Source: Phytoactinopolyspora mesophila (GTDB lineage Bacteria > Actinomycetota > Actinomycetes > Jiangellales > Jiangellaceae). Taken from it: a DNA stretch of 64,000 bases. Location of the stretch: assembly GCF_010122465.1 (NCBI RefSeq), contig NZ_WLZY01000001.1, positions 1-64,000 on the forward strand, written 5' to 3'. The notes beneath the pieces are model-generated. The model saw nothing but the letters and a program-made list of their open reading frames with translations. It made no database searches and was not told where the DNA came from. How positions within the stretch are numbered: position 1 is the stretch's first letter; every line of letters starts with the position of its first letter. This document shows positions 8,319-17,563 of the stretch, one piece after another. Made by a program: the position numbers and the translations under genes.

Positions 8319-10262
8319 GTGACTGACAGACCGATCGAGCGGCGAGCCACGCTCATCGAGGGGCTCCGGATCCTCGGCCGTGCGCTGCGCGAAGAACCGC
8401 TGATTCTCGGCATCTCCATCGCGGGCAGTGCCCTGTACGGGCTCACCACGGTCGTCGCCGCCGCTGTGATCGGGCAGGTGACCGACCGGGCCATCGTGCC
8501 TGCCTTCGCCGAAGGGCGCACCACGGCGGGCACCATGTGGATCGTCGCCCTGGCCATCGTCGGTACCGCCATCCTGAAGGCTGCCGGTATTGTCATTCGG
8601 CGGCTCTTCGCCGGGATCGGGCAATACCGGCTCAATGCGAGCTACCGCCGCCGGGTCACTCGCCAGTACCTGCGGCTTCCGTTGTCGTGGCACCATCGGC
8701 ACCCCGCCGGCCGGCTGCTCTCCAACGCCAACGCCGACGTCGAATCCACGTTCTGGCCCGTCGCGCCCCTGCCGTTCGCGCTCGGCGTCGTGATCATGCT
8801 GATCATCGCCCTCGTATCGATGGTGCTCGTCGATCCGTGGCTGGCGCTCGTCGGCTTCCTGGTCTTTCCCACCATCCTCGTCATCAACTTCGTGTATCAG
8901 CGCAAGCTGTCTCCATTGGCCACCCGCGCCCAAGCGTTGCGAGCGGACCTGTCGGCCGTCGCGCACGAGTCGTTCGACGGCGCCGCCGTCGTCAAAGCCA
9001 TGGGCCGTGAGGCCGACGAGACCGAACGATTCCGGGGGGTCGCGCATGAGCTGCGCAACGCCAACGTTGGCGTCGGGCGGATCCGCGGCGCCTTCGATCC
9101 GGTCCTGGAGGCGCTGCCCAACCTGGCTATTCTGGCCGTGCTGCTGATCGGGTCGGCAAGGATCTCCGGCGGCGACCTCGAACCTGGTCAGCTGGTGCAA
9201 GTCGCCTACCTGTTCACCATCACCGCTTTCCCGATCCGGGCCATCGGGTGGGTGCTCGGGGAGCTGCCCCGTGCCGTCGTCGGGTGGCGGCGGGTGTCGG
9301 CGGTGCTCGACGCCACTGGCTCCCTTCCATACGGCGAGCAGCACCTCGACGGTGCCTCGGCCCCCGCTCACCTGGGGGTCCGCCAAGCTCGGTTCATGTA
9401 TGAGACCGCACCAGAAGGCGGGAACTACGAGGTCGCGCCGCCGACGCGTGCGGTCAGCCGGCAGATGGCCGCTGGGCCCGTGTCCGCCGCAGCCAGATCG
9501 GATGCCGCCGGAGCGGGCGCCGCGGAATCCAACGGCCCAGCGGTGGTCTTGGACGACGTCACACTCGACGTCGAACCGGGCCGGACGGTGGCCATCGTCG
9601 GCCCCACCGGATCGGGGAAGTCCACACTGGCCAGCCTGCTGGTCCGGCTCGTGGACCCGGTGGACGGAGCGGTCCTCATCGACGGCACCGACCTGCGCCA
9701 GCTGCGCCCGGGCGAGATCGCGGAGTCGGTGTCGCTGGTCTTTCAGCAGCCGTTCGTATTCGAAGACACCATCCGTGACAACATCACCCTCGGCCGCGAC
9801 GTGCCCGACGACGACGTCTGGGCGGCGCTCGAGCTGGCTCAGGGCGACGATTTTGTCCGCGACCTCGAGGGCGGCCTCGAAGCCCCGGTCGGCGAACGCG
9901 GATCGACCCTCTCCGGTGGCCAGCGCCAGCGTCTAGCGCTCGCCCGGGCCCTGGTCCGACGCCCGCGCCTGCTCGTTCTCGACGACGCCACGAGCGCCGT
10001 CGACCCCGAGGTGGAGCGGCGCATCCTGGCCGGGCTGCGTGAGGCCGACCTGCCGTCGACGGTTCTGGTGGTGGCCTATCGCCGGGCCACGATCGCGCTG
10101 GCCGACGAGGTCGCCTACATCGACGAGGGTCGGGTGGCCGCACGTGGCAGCCATGAGGAGCTCATGGTCGCCTCACCCGGATACCAGCGGCTGATCACCG
10201 CCTATGAGCGCGATGCGGCCGAGCGAGCAGCCATCGCCGACGACGATGGAGGTGCCGCGTGA
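8319..10262 (+). CDS. ABC exporter half-transporter with degenerate ATPase site
   Basis: A 647-residue fused membrane/ATPase subunit of an ABC exporter. The N-terminal about 330 residues carry six hydrophobic segments. The nucleotide-binding domain has Walker A GPTGSGKST (K434), a Q-loop QQPFVFEDT, and an intact signature LSGGQ (531-535). Its Walker B ends LDDATS, with Asp556 where the catalytic Glu belongs, and the switch histidine is Tyr587 (VAYRRAT). It overlaps the next gene by 4 nt, and that subunit has complementary features. The pair therefore resembles asymmetric exporters such as TmrAB or BmrCD. Substrate unknown. The GTG start has only a weak ribosome site. Confidence 0.9.
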   Translation: MTDRPIERRATLIEGLRILGRALREEPLILGISIAGSALYGLTTVVAAAVIGQVTDRAIVPAFAEGRTTAGTMWIVALAIVGTAILKAAGIVIRRLFAGIGQYRLNASYRRRVTRQYLRLPLSWHHRHPAGRLLSNANADVESTFWPVAPLPFALGVVIMLIIALVSMVLVDPWLALVGFLVFPTILVINFVYQRKLSPLATRAQALRADLSAVAHESFDGAAVVKAMGREADETERFRGVAHELRNANVGVGRIRGAFDPVLEALPNLAILAVLLIGSARISGGDLEPGQLVQVAYLFTITAFPIRAIGWVLGELPRAVVGWRRVSAVLDATGSLPYGEQHLDGASAPAHLGVRQARFMYETAPEGGNYEVAPPTRAVSRQMAAGPVSAAARSDAAGAGAAESNGPAVVLDDVTLDVEPGRTVAIVGPTGSGKSTLASLLVRLVDPVDGAVLIDGTDLRQLRPGEIAESVSLVFQQPFVFEDTIRDNITLGRDVPDDDVWAALELAQGDDFVRDLEGGLEAPVGERGSTLSGGQRQRLALARALVRRPRLLVLDDATSAVDPEVERRILAGLREADLPSTVLVVAYRRATIALADEVAYIDEGRVAARGSHEELMVASPGYQRLITAYERDAAERAAIADDDGGAA

Positions 10263-12052
10263 GTATCGACAACAGGTCGTCGCGTTTGGGGGACACCGAG
10301 TTCGACGGAGCACTGCGCACCGTGCGCCGGGGCCTGTCGTTGTCGCCGGAAATGCGGCAAGGCCTGTCGATCACCCTGGCCATTGCCGTGCTCGCGACGG
10401 CTGGACGCGTCATCGTTCCGGTCGCCGTGCAGCAGACCATCGACCGCGGCCTCAACGCACCGGACGGGCCGGACCTGACGTACGTGCGCTGGATGTGCCT
10501 CCTGGCGGCCTTCGGAATCCTGATCACCGTCGGCGCCGCCTACTTCATGAACTACCGCATCTTCCGCGCCAGCGAATCCGGGCTGGCGACGTTGCGGACC
10601 AAGGGTTTTCGGCATGTGCATGACCTGTCGGTGCTTACCCAGAACACCGAGCGGCGGGGCGCACTCGTGGCCCGGGTCACCACCGACGTGGACACGATCT
10701 CCCAGTTCGTCCAGTTCGGAGGCGTTTTCCTGCTGGTGAGCATCGGTCAGCTGATCATCGCCACGGTCATCATGGCGATCTACTCATGGCAGCTGACGCT
10801 CCTGGTATGGATCTGTTTCCTGCCGTTCTTCATCGCGCTGCGCTGGTTCCAGCGGATGCTGTCGGCTGCCTTCATGCTGGTCCGGGAACGGGTCGGCATT
10901 ATGCTCGGCGCCATCTCGGAGTCGGTAGTGGGCGCGCAGGCGGTGCGGGCCTACTCGATCGAGGCCCGTACCCAGCAGCGTATCGATCACGCCGTCGAGC
11001 AACACCGCACAGCAGCGGTCAAGGCGCAGCGGCTGGCCGCATTCACGTTCTCGACCGGTGAGACGGTCGCGGGCATCGCCAACGCGGCAGTGATCGTCGC
11101 CGGCGTGTATCTCGGGATCGCCGGGAACATCACCCTGGGCCAGTTGCTGGCCTTCATCTTCCTGGTCACGCTCTTCGTCGCCCCGGTGCAGGTCGGCACC
11201 GAGGTGCTCAGCGAGGCACAGAACGCGATCGCCGGATGGCGGCGGGTCATCGAGGTGCTGGACACCCCCGCCGACGTCGCGGACCCCGGCGCCGCCGGTA
11301 CGGTGCTGCCGCACGGACCCATCGACCTCCGGTTCGAATCGGTGTCCTACGCCTACCCGGACGGTCCGGTCGTGCTCGAGGACGTCGACGTCGACATCCC
11401 GCCGCGCACCAGGGTGGCCGTCGTCGGCGAGACGGGCTCGGGGAAGACGACGTTCGCCAAGCTTCTGACCCGGCTGATGGACCCGATGTCGGGGCGGGTG
11501 CTGATCGACGGCGTCGACCTCCGTGAGGTCCAGTTCGATTCGCTGCGCAGCCGGGTGATCATGGTGCCGCAGGAAGGGTTCCTGTTCGACGACACGCTGG
11601 CGGCGAATCTGCGCTTCGGGCGGCCGGAAGCCACCGATGACGACCTCTGGCTCGCGCTGACCGAACTCGGCTTGGCCGACTGGGCGGAGGCGTTGCCTTA
11701 CGGCTTGGAATCGCCGGTGGGGCAGCGCGGTGAGTCGCTGTCGGCCGGTGAGCGGCAGCTGGTGGCGCTGGCGCGGGCCTACCTCACCGACCCGGATCTG
11801 CTGGTGCTCGACGAGGCGACCAGCGCGGTGGATCCCTCCACCGAGGTCCGGCTGGCTCGGGCGCTCGAGGGAATCTCCCGCGGACGGACGTCGGTGACCA
11901 TCGCCCACCGGTTGTCAACGGCCGAGGCCGCCGACGAGGTGTTGGTGTTCGACGACGGCCGGCTGGTGGAACGGGGCCCGCACGCCAAGCTGGTCGGAGG
12001 CGGCGGGGTGTACTCGAAGTTGCACGAGGCCTGGATCACCCAGTCCCGCTGA
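10259..12052 (+). CDS. ABC exporter half-transporter with canonical ATPase site
   Basis: Partner subunit (597 residues), with six membrane segments then an ATPase domain. Walker A is GETGSGKTT, Walker B LLVLDEATSAVD keeps the catalytic Glu519, and the switch His550 is in IAHRLST. Its signature is LSAGE (494-498), departing from LSGGQ. Paired with the upstream subunit this gives one competent composite site and one degenerate site. GTG 10259 overlaps the preceding stop (GTGA) and has ATGGAGGT upstream, so the two are coupled and almost certainly form a heterodimer. Lipid, peptide or drug export is possible; the sequence does not say which. Confidence 0.92.
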   Translation: MSIDNRSSRLGDTEFDGALRTVRRGLSLSPEMRQGLSITLAIAVLATAGRVIVPVAVQQTIDRGLNAPDGPDLTYVRWMCLLAAFGILITVGAAYFMNYRIFRASESGLATLRTKGFRHVHDLSVLTQNTERRGALVARVTTDVDTISQFVQFGGVFLLVSIGQLIIATVIMAIYSWQLTLLVWICFLPFFIALRWFQRMLSAAFMLVRERVGIMLGAISESVVGAQAVRAYSIEARTQQRIDHAVEQHRTAAVKAQRLAAFTFSTGETVAGIANAAVIVAGVYLGIAGNITLGQLLAFIFLVTLFVAPVQVGTEVLSEAQNAIAGWRRVIEVLDTPADVADPGAAGTVLPHGPIDLRFESVSYAYPDGPVVLEDVDVDIPPRTRVAVVGETGSGKTTFAKLLTRLMDPMSGRVLIDGVDLREVQFDSLRSRVIMVPQEGFLFDDTLAANLRFGRPEATDDDLWLALTELGLADWAEALPYGLESPVGQRGESLSAGERQLVALARAYLTDPDLLVLDEATSAVDPSTEVRLARALEGISRGRTSVTIAHRLSTAEAADEVLVFDDGRLVERGPHAKLVGGGGVYSKLHEAWITQSR

Positions 12053-12115
12053 ACCGCGTTCGGTTTCACTGTTTGCCTGGCCTCATCGCCGCGTGTGCTC
12101 CGGCGCGTGCGCCCG

Positions 12116-12173
12116 CCGTGATCGTGAGCAGGTCAACGTCGCTAGAGCGACAGGATGCTGCTCACGATCACGG
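12116..12173. repeat. Inverted repeat (GATCGTGA type) between convergent genes
   Basis: CCGTGATCGTGAGCAG (12116-12131) pairs with CTGCTCACGATCACGG (12158-12173). Inside, GTCGC and GCGAC form a second small stem. It lies between the exporter (+) and the septum-formation lipoprotein (-), both ending here, so a bidirectional terminator role is plausible. Confidence 0.8.
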
Positions 12174-12182
12174 GTGGGTTGC

Positions 12183-12701
12183 TCAGCGGTTGGCGCCCTC
12201 GAAGCTGCTGCTGACAGTGCCGGCCGGGTCGTAGATGGTGCACACGATGTCGCGGTCGTCCTGCTGGTCCCAGGAGTCCTGCGAGGGGGAGAGGTAGTGG
12301 ATGTCCAGCTCGGACTCGTCGAACTCGACGCCGACGAACTCCTCGAACGCCGGCAGGCACTCGTCGATGACCTGTTGCTGGATGTCTTCTTGACCAGGCA
12401 ATTCATCCGCGTCGATCTGCGTGATCAAGAGGACTTCCTGCTCATGCTCCTGATCGCACGGAATCAGATCGACGTCCTGGACGTCGCCGTCGTCACGGTA
12501 CTCGCCCAGGCAATCGCCCTCGGCGATGTCGAAGATGCTCGCGCTCTCCACGACCTCGCTGACCTGGCCGTCGTCGCCGCGGTCCGGCTCGTCGTCCCCG
12601 AAAAGGTCGTCGAAGACCGAGCACCCGGTCAAGACCAGCGCGGTGGCCCCAGCGAGGGCGGCGACACGCCAGGTGCCGGAGATTCGGGTGGTGCGTTTCA
12701 C
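12183..12701 (-). CDS. Septum-formation family lipoprotein
   Basis: A 172-residue exported lipoprotein. A basic start and hydrophobic stretch end in the lipobox VLTGC (Cys about residue 27), then an Asp-rich linker. The remainder matches the Septum_form family in its cysteine layout: EGDCLG, IPCDQEHEQEV, DECLPAFEEFVG and IVCTIYDP. The molecular role of this family is not established. The gene stands alone, convergent with the exporter and divergent from hisI. Confidence 0.75.
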   Translation of the reverse strand: MKRTTRISGTWRVAALAGATALVLTGCSVFDDLFGDDEPDRGDDGQVSEVVESASIFDIAEGDCLGEYRDDGDVQDVDLIPCDQEHEQEVLLITQIDADELPGQEDIQQQVIDECLPAFEEFVGVEFDESELDIHYLSPSQDSWDQQDDRDIVCTIYDPAGTVSSSFEGANR

Positions 12702-12902
12702 AACAGTGCTCCTTGTCAGAATTCGTCAATTGTCGGCCCGGTCCGTACCCAACCACGGATCAGGTCCGCCGGTCGGAGGCCCGAGGATCAGACCAGCCGG
12801 CCAACCGCCCCGAGGGGTCTTGCCGCCGAGCAGATTCGTTACGGTACCTGCCGGCGCGGCACTAGCGTAGGTGTCACGGCGCTGAACCGCACGCTTGTCC
12901 GG

Positions 12903-12908
12903 CAGAAT
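12903..12908 (+). promoter_or_regulatory. Possible -10 box of hisI
   Basis: CAGAAT lies 7 nt before ATG 12916, the spacing expected for a leaderless start. No clear -35 element and no Shine-Dalgarno sequence are seen. This is the main reason for choosing 12916 over ATG 12907. Confidence 0.3.
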
Positions 12909-12915
12909 GGACACC

Positions 12916-13317
12916 ATGCCCGGTCTCGCACCCGCTCTCGCCGAGCGGCTCAAACGCACGCCGGACGGTCTGATCGCCGCGATCGTCCAGCAACACGACA
13001 CCGGCGAGGTCCTGATGCTCGCCTGGATGGACGACGAAGCCCTGCACCGCACCATCACCACCGGCCGCGCCACTTACTGGAGCCGCAGCCGGCGGCAGTA
13101 CTGGGTCAAGGGTGAGACGTCGGGGCACCGGCAGTGGGTGCGCGAGGTCCGGCTGGACTGTGACGGCGATACCTTGCTGGTCAAGGTGGACCAAGAAGGC
13201 CCGGCTTGCCACACCGGCACCCGGACATGTTTCGACGACGGTTTGATCCCGGAACAGGACGTCCTGCAGGCTGAGGCCCCCGACGCACACAATGCAGGAC
13301 ACAAGGGCGGAGAGTGA
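12916..13317 (+). CDS. hisI: Phosphoribosyl-AMP cyclohydrolase
   Basis: Third step of histidine synthesis, opening the adenine ring of phosphoribosyl-AMP. The 133-residue zinc enzyme shows [12 protein letters not shown], the signature [19 protein letters not shown], the metal-binding [13 protein letters not shown] and CHTGTRTCF. Separated from the other his genes by about 5 kb, it leads into trpE (3 nt after its stop), so histidine and tryptophan genes share a transcript here. ATG 12907 is an alternative start. The hisE and hisG genes are not in the window. Confidence 0.94.
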   Translation: MPGLAPALAERLKRTPDGLIAAIVQQHDTGEVLMLAWMDDEALHRTITTGRATYWSRSRRQYWVKGETSGHRQWVREVRLDCDGDTLLVKVDQEGPACHTGTRTCFDDGLIPEQDVLQAEAPDAHNAGHKGGE

Positions 13318-13320
13318 CCC

Positions 13321-14850
13321 GTGAGCGACGTGACACCGGACCTCGGGTCGTTCCGGGTCCTGGCCAAGGAGCGGCGGGTCATCCCGGTGGTCCGCAAGCT
13401 GCTGGCTGACGCCGAGACACCCGTCGGCATCTACCGCAAACTGGCTGGTGAGCGGCCCGGGACGTTCCTCCTCGAATCGGCCGAACACGGCGGCGTCTGG
13501 TCGCGGTACTCGTTCATCGGCGCGGATTCCGCGGCGATTCTGACCGAACGCGACGGCGAGGCGATCTGGCACGGCAATCCGCCGGTCGGGTTGCCGTCGG
13601 GTGGTGATCCCTGGCAGGCCCTCGCGGGCACGCTGGAGGCCCTGCGGACCTCCCAGCTGCCCGAGCTCCCGCCGCTTACCGGCGGCCTGGTCGGTTTCGT
13701 CTCCTACGACGCCGTACGGCGCCTGGAACGGCTCCCGGATGACACCGTCGACGATCTCCAGCTCCCGGAGATGGCGTTCCTGCTGGCGACCGACATCGCG
13801 GTACTGGATCACGAGCAAGGCACGGTGCTGCTGGTCGCCAACGCCGTCAACTGGGACAACAGCGACGAGCGGGTCGACGAAGCGTGGGCCGACGCGCTGC
13901 GCCGCCTCGACCGCATGACCACCCAGCTGGCCGCACCCACGCCGTCGTCGGTGAACCCGTACGTGCCCGAGACCCTTCCAGAACACAACAGCCGGACTCC
14001 GAAGGCCGAGTTCCTGGCCGCGGTCGAGCAGGCCAAGGAAGAGATCTACGCCGGCGAGGCCTTCCAGGTGGTTGTCTCTCAGCGGTTCGAAACCACCATC
14101 CAGGCCGACCCGCTGGACGTCTACCGGGTGCTGCGCCGGGACAACCCCAGCCCGTACATGTACCTGCTGCGCTTTCCCGGTCCCGACGGCGACGGCAACG
14201 CCGCGTTCGCCGTGGTCGGGTCCAGCCCGGAGGCGCTCGTCAAGGTCGAGGCCGACCGGGTCATGACGCATCCGATCGCGGGCACCCGCTGGCGGGGTGA
14301 CAGTCCGGAGGCCGACGCCGCGCTGGCGGCCGAACTGCTCGCCGACCCCAAGGAGCGGGCCGAGCATCTGATGCTGGTGGACCTCTCCCGCAACGACCTC
14401 GGACGGGTCTGCGCCTCCGGCACGGTCGAGGTGGTCGACTTCATGACGGTGCGCCGCTACAGCCACGTCATGCACATCGAGTCGACGGTCGTGGGCCGGC
14501 TGCGCGAGGATCGCAGCGCATTGGACGTGCTGGCAGCATGCTTCCCGGCCGGTACGCTCTCCGGCGCGCCGAAGGTCCGGGCCATGGAGATCATCGAGAG
14601 GCTCGAACCCACCCGTCGCGGGCTGTACGGGGGCGTGGTCGGCTATCTCGACTTCGCGGGTGACCTCGACGTCGCCATCGCCATCCGTACCGCTCTGATC
14701 CGTGACGGCGTCGCCTATGTCCAGGCCGGGGGCGGAGTCGTCGCGGATTCCGACCCCGAAGCGGAATGGACGGAGTCACGCAACAAGGCGGCGTCGGCGT
14801 TGCGGGCGGTGGCGCTGGCCAATGCGATGCGCCCGATAGAGTCGTCGTGA
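13321..14850 (+). CDS. trpE: Anthranilate synthase component I
   Basis: Converts chorismate to anthranilate, using ammonia from a TrpG partner not present in this window. The 509-residue protein begins [18 protein letters not shown], with the LLES feedback-binding region (FLLESAEHG). It has the chorismate-binding core motifs [39 protein letters not shown] and [13 protein letters not shown]. The GTG start follows GGCGGAGAG. It leads a run of tryptophan-linked genes extending to trpC. Confidence 0.96.
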   Translation: MSDVTPDLGSFRVLAKERRVIPVVRKLLADAETPVGIYRKLAGERPGTFLLESAEHGGVWSRYSFIGADSAAILTERDGEAIWHGNPPVGLPSGGDPWQALAGTLEALRTSQLPELPPLTGGLVGFVSYDAVRRLERLPDDTVDDLQLPEMAFLLATDIAVLDHEQGTVLLVANAVNWDNSDERVDEAWADALRRLDRMTTQLAAPTPSSVNPYVPETLPEHNSRTPKAEFLAAVEQAKEEIYAGEAFQVVVSQRFETTIQADPLDVYRVLRRDNPSPYMYLLRFPGPDGDGNAAFAVVGSSPEALVKVEADRVMTHPIAGTRWRGDSPEADAALAAELLADPKERAEHLMLVDLSRNDLGRVCASGTVEVVDFMTVRRYSHVMHIESTVVGRLREDRSALDVLAACFPAGTLSGAPKVRAMEIIERLEPTRRGLYGGVVGYLDFAGDLDVAIAIRTALIRDGVAYVQAGGGVVADSDPEAEWTESRNKAASALRAVALANAMRPIESS

Positions 14851-14857
14851 GTTCAGC

Positions 14858-15469
14858 ATGGTGACGAAGTCGCTCAAACGTGAGTACCTCGCGGCGCTGG
14901 GGTTGCTGGCGGCCGGAGGCGTGCTTGGCCTGGTGGCCAGAGGCCAGACGTGGGGGTCGGCCGAGGTGCCGTCGGCCTTCACCGTCACCGTTGCCGACGT
15001 CTCCGGCGCCGACCTCGCACCGTTCGTGTCGGCGGTGCCGTTCGTCGCGCTGGCGGCGGTGTTGCTGGTGCCGGCCGTGCGCCGGATCGGGCGGCGAGTC
15101 GCCGGCGCCGTGCTCGTGATTCTGGGAGCTGCGGCCATCGTCAACGCGGCGGTTGTCGGATCTGATCTCAGCGCACGCACCCAGCGTTGGATCGCAGGCT
15201 CTGCCGATCACAGCGGTTCGATCGAGGCCGTGACGACATCGGCCGGTTGGGTGATCGCGGCCGGGCTGGGGGCTTTCGCCGTCGTGGTCGCCGGATTGCT
15301 GGTGGCGGTGCGTGGGCCGGTGTGGCCAGGGATGGGCAGCCGGTATGAACGTCCCTCCAAGCAGAGCTCCGGCGAACCCGGCCCGGACCGACCCGGCACG
15401 GAATCTGCGGTGGTTGACGCCGCTGACACCTGGGACGCCCTCGACCGGGGCGATGACCCAACGGCATGA
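14858..15469 (+). CDS. Trp biosynthesis-associated membrane protein
   Basis: A 203-residue protein with about four transmembrane helices (roughly 11-27, 54-75, 81-102, 128-150) and a polar C-terminal tail. Position directly after trpE and features such as REYLAALGLLAAGG, RGQTW and ARTQRW match the actinobacterial TIGR02234 family, found in tryptophan operons but without a proven function. The ATG at 14858 is 7 nt after the trpE stop; a GTG at 14861 is equally possible. Confidence 0.85.
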   Translation: MVTKSLKREYLAALGLLAAGGVLGLVARGQTWGSAEVPSAFTVTVADVSGADLAPFVSAVPFVALAAVLLVPAVRRIGRRVAGAVLVILGAAAIVNAAVVGSDLSARTQRWIAGSADHSGSIEAVTTSAGWVIAAGLGAFAVVVAGLLVAVRGPVWPGMGSRYERPSKQSSGEPGPDRPGTESAVVDAADTWDALDRGDDPTA

Positions 15470-15561
15470 CGCCCGCCCCATCCGGCACAATGGTGGTACC
15501 GAGCGCACAGCACCCTGCAAAGGTTCATCTGCCCCGCAAGACATTTGGTAAAGGAGACGAG

Positions 15562-15825
15562 ATGGCATACGAGGACCACGGCCACACCCCAGCGGCATGG
15601 ACGGCCGTGATCATGATCGTGGCTGGGTTTTTGGTTGCCGGAATCGGCGTCATCATGTTGAGCTGGCAGGTGTTCTGGTTCGGCGGAATCGGCCTGATCG
15701 TGCTGGGCGGCATCGCCGGAAAGGTGATGCAGATGATGGGCATGGGCAAGGCCAGCCGCGAGCAGACCCCGGATCAGGCTGCCGAGCAGATGGCCACCAC
15801 CGCAGCCGAGGGTCGTAGCGGGTAG
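15562..15825 (+). CDS. HGxxPAAW-motif small membrane protein
   Basis: An 87-residue protein containing HGHTPAAW near the N-terminus, the hallmark of a small actinobacterial family usually found next to trp genes. Two transmembrane helices follow (about 14-34 and 38-56), then a short cytoplasmic tail. AAGGAGACG lies 4 nt before ATG 15562, which fixes the start even though the frame is open further upstream. Function is unknown; coupling with trp genes is the main clue. Confidence 0.85.
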   Translation: MAYEDHGHTPAAWTAVIMIVAGFLVAGIGVIMLSWQVFWFGGIGLIVLGGIAGKVMQMMGMGKASREQTPDQAAEQMATTAAEGRSG

Positions 15826-15827
15826 TC

Positions 15828-16232
15828 ATGGTCGGCGGCCCCGGCGCCGTACCGGCGGGTCAGCCCTTCGGGGGCCCGTCGTCGATATCGGTTGGCGAGG
15901 TCACGCTTGACACATCCAAGCGGTGCGTGGCGCGCGACCCCGCTGGCGGGGACGTGCGCCTGACGCCTTTGCAGACATCCCTACTCGCCTATCTGATGAG
16001 CCATCCGGGTGAGGTGTGCACGCGGCAAGACTTGATGCGCGAGGCGCTGGGGTATCCCAATCCGGTCGGGTCCCGCACCGTCGACGTTCATGTGGCGACG
16101 CTGCGCAGCAAGCTGGGTGGTGCTTTGCGGATCCGTGCGGTGCGCGGCGTGGGTTACGCCTTGGAGCACCCGGCCCACATCGAGCGGTCGGCAGGAGCGC
16201 CGGGCTCTGGAGCCGGAGAGACAGAGCAGTGA
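15828..16232 (+). CDS. Lone OmpR-type winged-helix DNA-binding protein
   Basis: A 134-residue protein consisting of little more than a Trans_reg_C winged helix (about residues 25-112), with LTPLQTSLLAYLMSHPGEVCTRQDL, SRTVDVHVATLRSKLG and IRAVRGVGYAL. It starts 2 nt after the previous stop. No phosphoacceptor receiver domain precedes it, and none can be recovered upstream because another gene occupies that DNA. It could act as an unphosphorylated local regulator of the trp genes. No sensor kinase is nearby. Confidence 0.75.
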   Translation: MVGGPGAVPAGQPFGGPSSISVGEVTLDTSKRCVARDPAGGDVRLTPLQTSLLAYLMSHPGEVCTRQDLMREALGYPNPVGSRTVDVHVATLRSKLGGALRIRAVRGVGYALEHPAHIERSAGAPGSGAGETEQ

Positions 16233-16386
16233 AACAGCCGGGTAACCGCGGCGAATCCCAGGAGCGAATGGTGTGTCACACGAGCGAACAGCTGCGCGTA
16301 GAGCAGCAGTGTGCGGACGCCCGTGAGGTCAATACAGGGGGTGCGGCAAGGGCTGCAACAGAGCGCGGCTAACCTGGAGCAGCCAG

Positions 16387-16446
16387 ATGATGACCATCAT
16401 GATTGCCACGAGTTGTTCGGAACCACAGGGTGGAGGGCGAGGGTGA
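16387..16446 (+). CDS. 19-codon leader ORF coupled to trpC
   Basis: ATG 16387 to TGA 16444-16446 encodes [25 protein letters not shown] lies about 9 nt upstream, a credible ribosome site. The stop overlaps the trpC GTG (GTGA), so translation could be coupled. It contains no tryptophan codon, so it is not a classical trp attenuation leader. Whether it is translated is unknown. Confidence 0.35.
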   Translation: MMTIMIATSCSEPQGGGRG

Positions 16447-17252
16447 GCGTACTCGAGGAGATCCTCGACGGTGTCCGCGCCGACCTTGCTGGGCGTCAGG
16501 AACAGGTACCGCTGTCCGAGCTGAAGGCGCTCACCTCCAAGCAGCCGCCGGCCCGCGACCCGCTGCCGCTGTTCAGGTCACCAGGGGTCGCTGTCATTGC
16601 GGAAGTGAAACGCTCGAGCCCGTCCAAGGGTTCCCTCGCCGAGATATCCGACCCCGCCGCGCTGGCTACCGACTACGAGGCGGGTGGCGCCGTCGCCATC
16701 AGTGTGCTGACCGAGCAGCGGCGTTTCGGCGGAACGCTGGATGATCTGCGGGCGGTGCGCAACGTCGTCGAGGTCCCGGTGCTGCGCAAGGACTTCATCG
16801 TCTCCAGTTATCAACTGTGGGAAGCCCGAGCTTGCGGCGCGGACCTCGCGTTGCTCATCGTCGCTGCGTTGGAGCAGACGGCGCTGGTCAGCCTGATCGA
16901 GCGCGCGGAGTCGATCGGCCTCACACCCTTGGTCGAGGCGCACACCGCCGATGAGGTCAAGCGGGCGGCCGACGCTGGAGCACGCGTCATCGGCATCAAT
17001 GCCCGGAACCTGAAGACACTGAAGGTCGACACCAAGACATTCCACCGGCTGGCGCCCGAGGTGCCCGATGGAGTCGTTCGGATCGCCGAGTCAGGTGTTA
17101 GCGGCCCGCACGATGTCATCGAGCTGGCCCAGGCCGGAGCTGACGCCGTGCTCGTGGGCGAGAGCCTCGTGACCGGCAAGGATCCGCGAAGCGCTGTCGC
17201 CGACCTCGTCGCGGCTGGCGCGCACCCCGCGTTGAACAACCGCGGCCAGTAG
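16443..17252 (+). CDS. trpC: Indole-3-glycerol-phosphate synthase
   Basis: Closes the indole ring from CdRP. The 269-residue barrel has [13 protein letters not shown] with the catalytic lysine, [42 protein letters not shown] and VLVGESLV. The frame is open further upstream, but GTG 16443 ([15 protein letters not shown]) has TGGAGGGCGAGG directly before it and matches the family N-terminus. trpB does not follow; an opposite-strand oxidoreductase pair intervenes. Confidence 0.95.
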   Translation: MSVLEEILDGVRADLAGRQEQVPLSELKALTSKQPPARDPLPLFRSPGVAVIAEVKRSSPSKGSLAEISDPAALATDYEAGGAVAISVLTEQRRFGGTLDDLRAVRNVVEVPVLRKDFIVSSYQLWEARACGADLALLIVAALEQTALVSLIERAESIGLTPLVEAHTADEVKRAADAGARVIGINARNLKTLKVDTKTFHRLAPEVPDGVVRIAESGVSGPHDVIELAQAGADAVLVGESLVTGKDPRSAVADLVAAGAHPALNNRGQ

Positions 17253-17353
17253 CAGCCCGCCGGGCTCGCCCCCGGTTGCCTGGTCCGGTCTCGGCTTGCC
17301 TGGTCGGCTTTCCCGCCCGCGCTGGTCTGGCCTGCCGTCGTTATGCGCTCGTC

Positions 17354-17373
17354 GTTCACACGACGATCTTCAC
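17354..17373 (-). repeat. Dispersed repeat, GTGAAGATCGTCGTG type, inverse copy
   Basis: GTTCACACGACGATCTTCAC is the exact reverse complement of the first 20 bases of the repeats at 208 and 329. Confidence 0.7.
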
Positions 17374-17518
17374 GATCGGTGTGTCATCTGTCGTGTGAGT
17401 TCTGGCGGCTCTGGGCGGCGACCTGGCGCACGACTAGGCACACGACCCCCGGGAAGGGCTTTTTGGCGGGCAGGCTTCACACGACAACTGACACGGCTCG
17501 GCCGGCACCGGCCGTTTC

Positions 17519-17563
17519 TACCACGACGATCTTCACGGTCGTGTTGTGAAGATCGTCGTGGTA
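17519..17563. repeat. 18-bp inverted repeat built from the dispersed repeat
   Basis: TACCACGACGATCTTCAC (17519-17536) and GTGAAGATCGTCGTGGTA (17546-17563) pair perfectly around a 9-nt loop. The plus strand then reads AAAAC. The arm contains the same GTGAAGATCGTCGTG word as the repeats at 208, 329 and 17354. Between convergent trpC and the oxidoreductase gene it could act as a terminator. Confidence 0.8.

Noticed and set aside
16233-16442. Classical tryptophan attenuator before trpC
   Set aside because: The only short ORF has no Trp codons, and I see no pair of competing hairpins with a T-tract.
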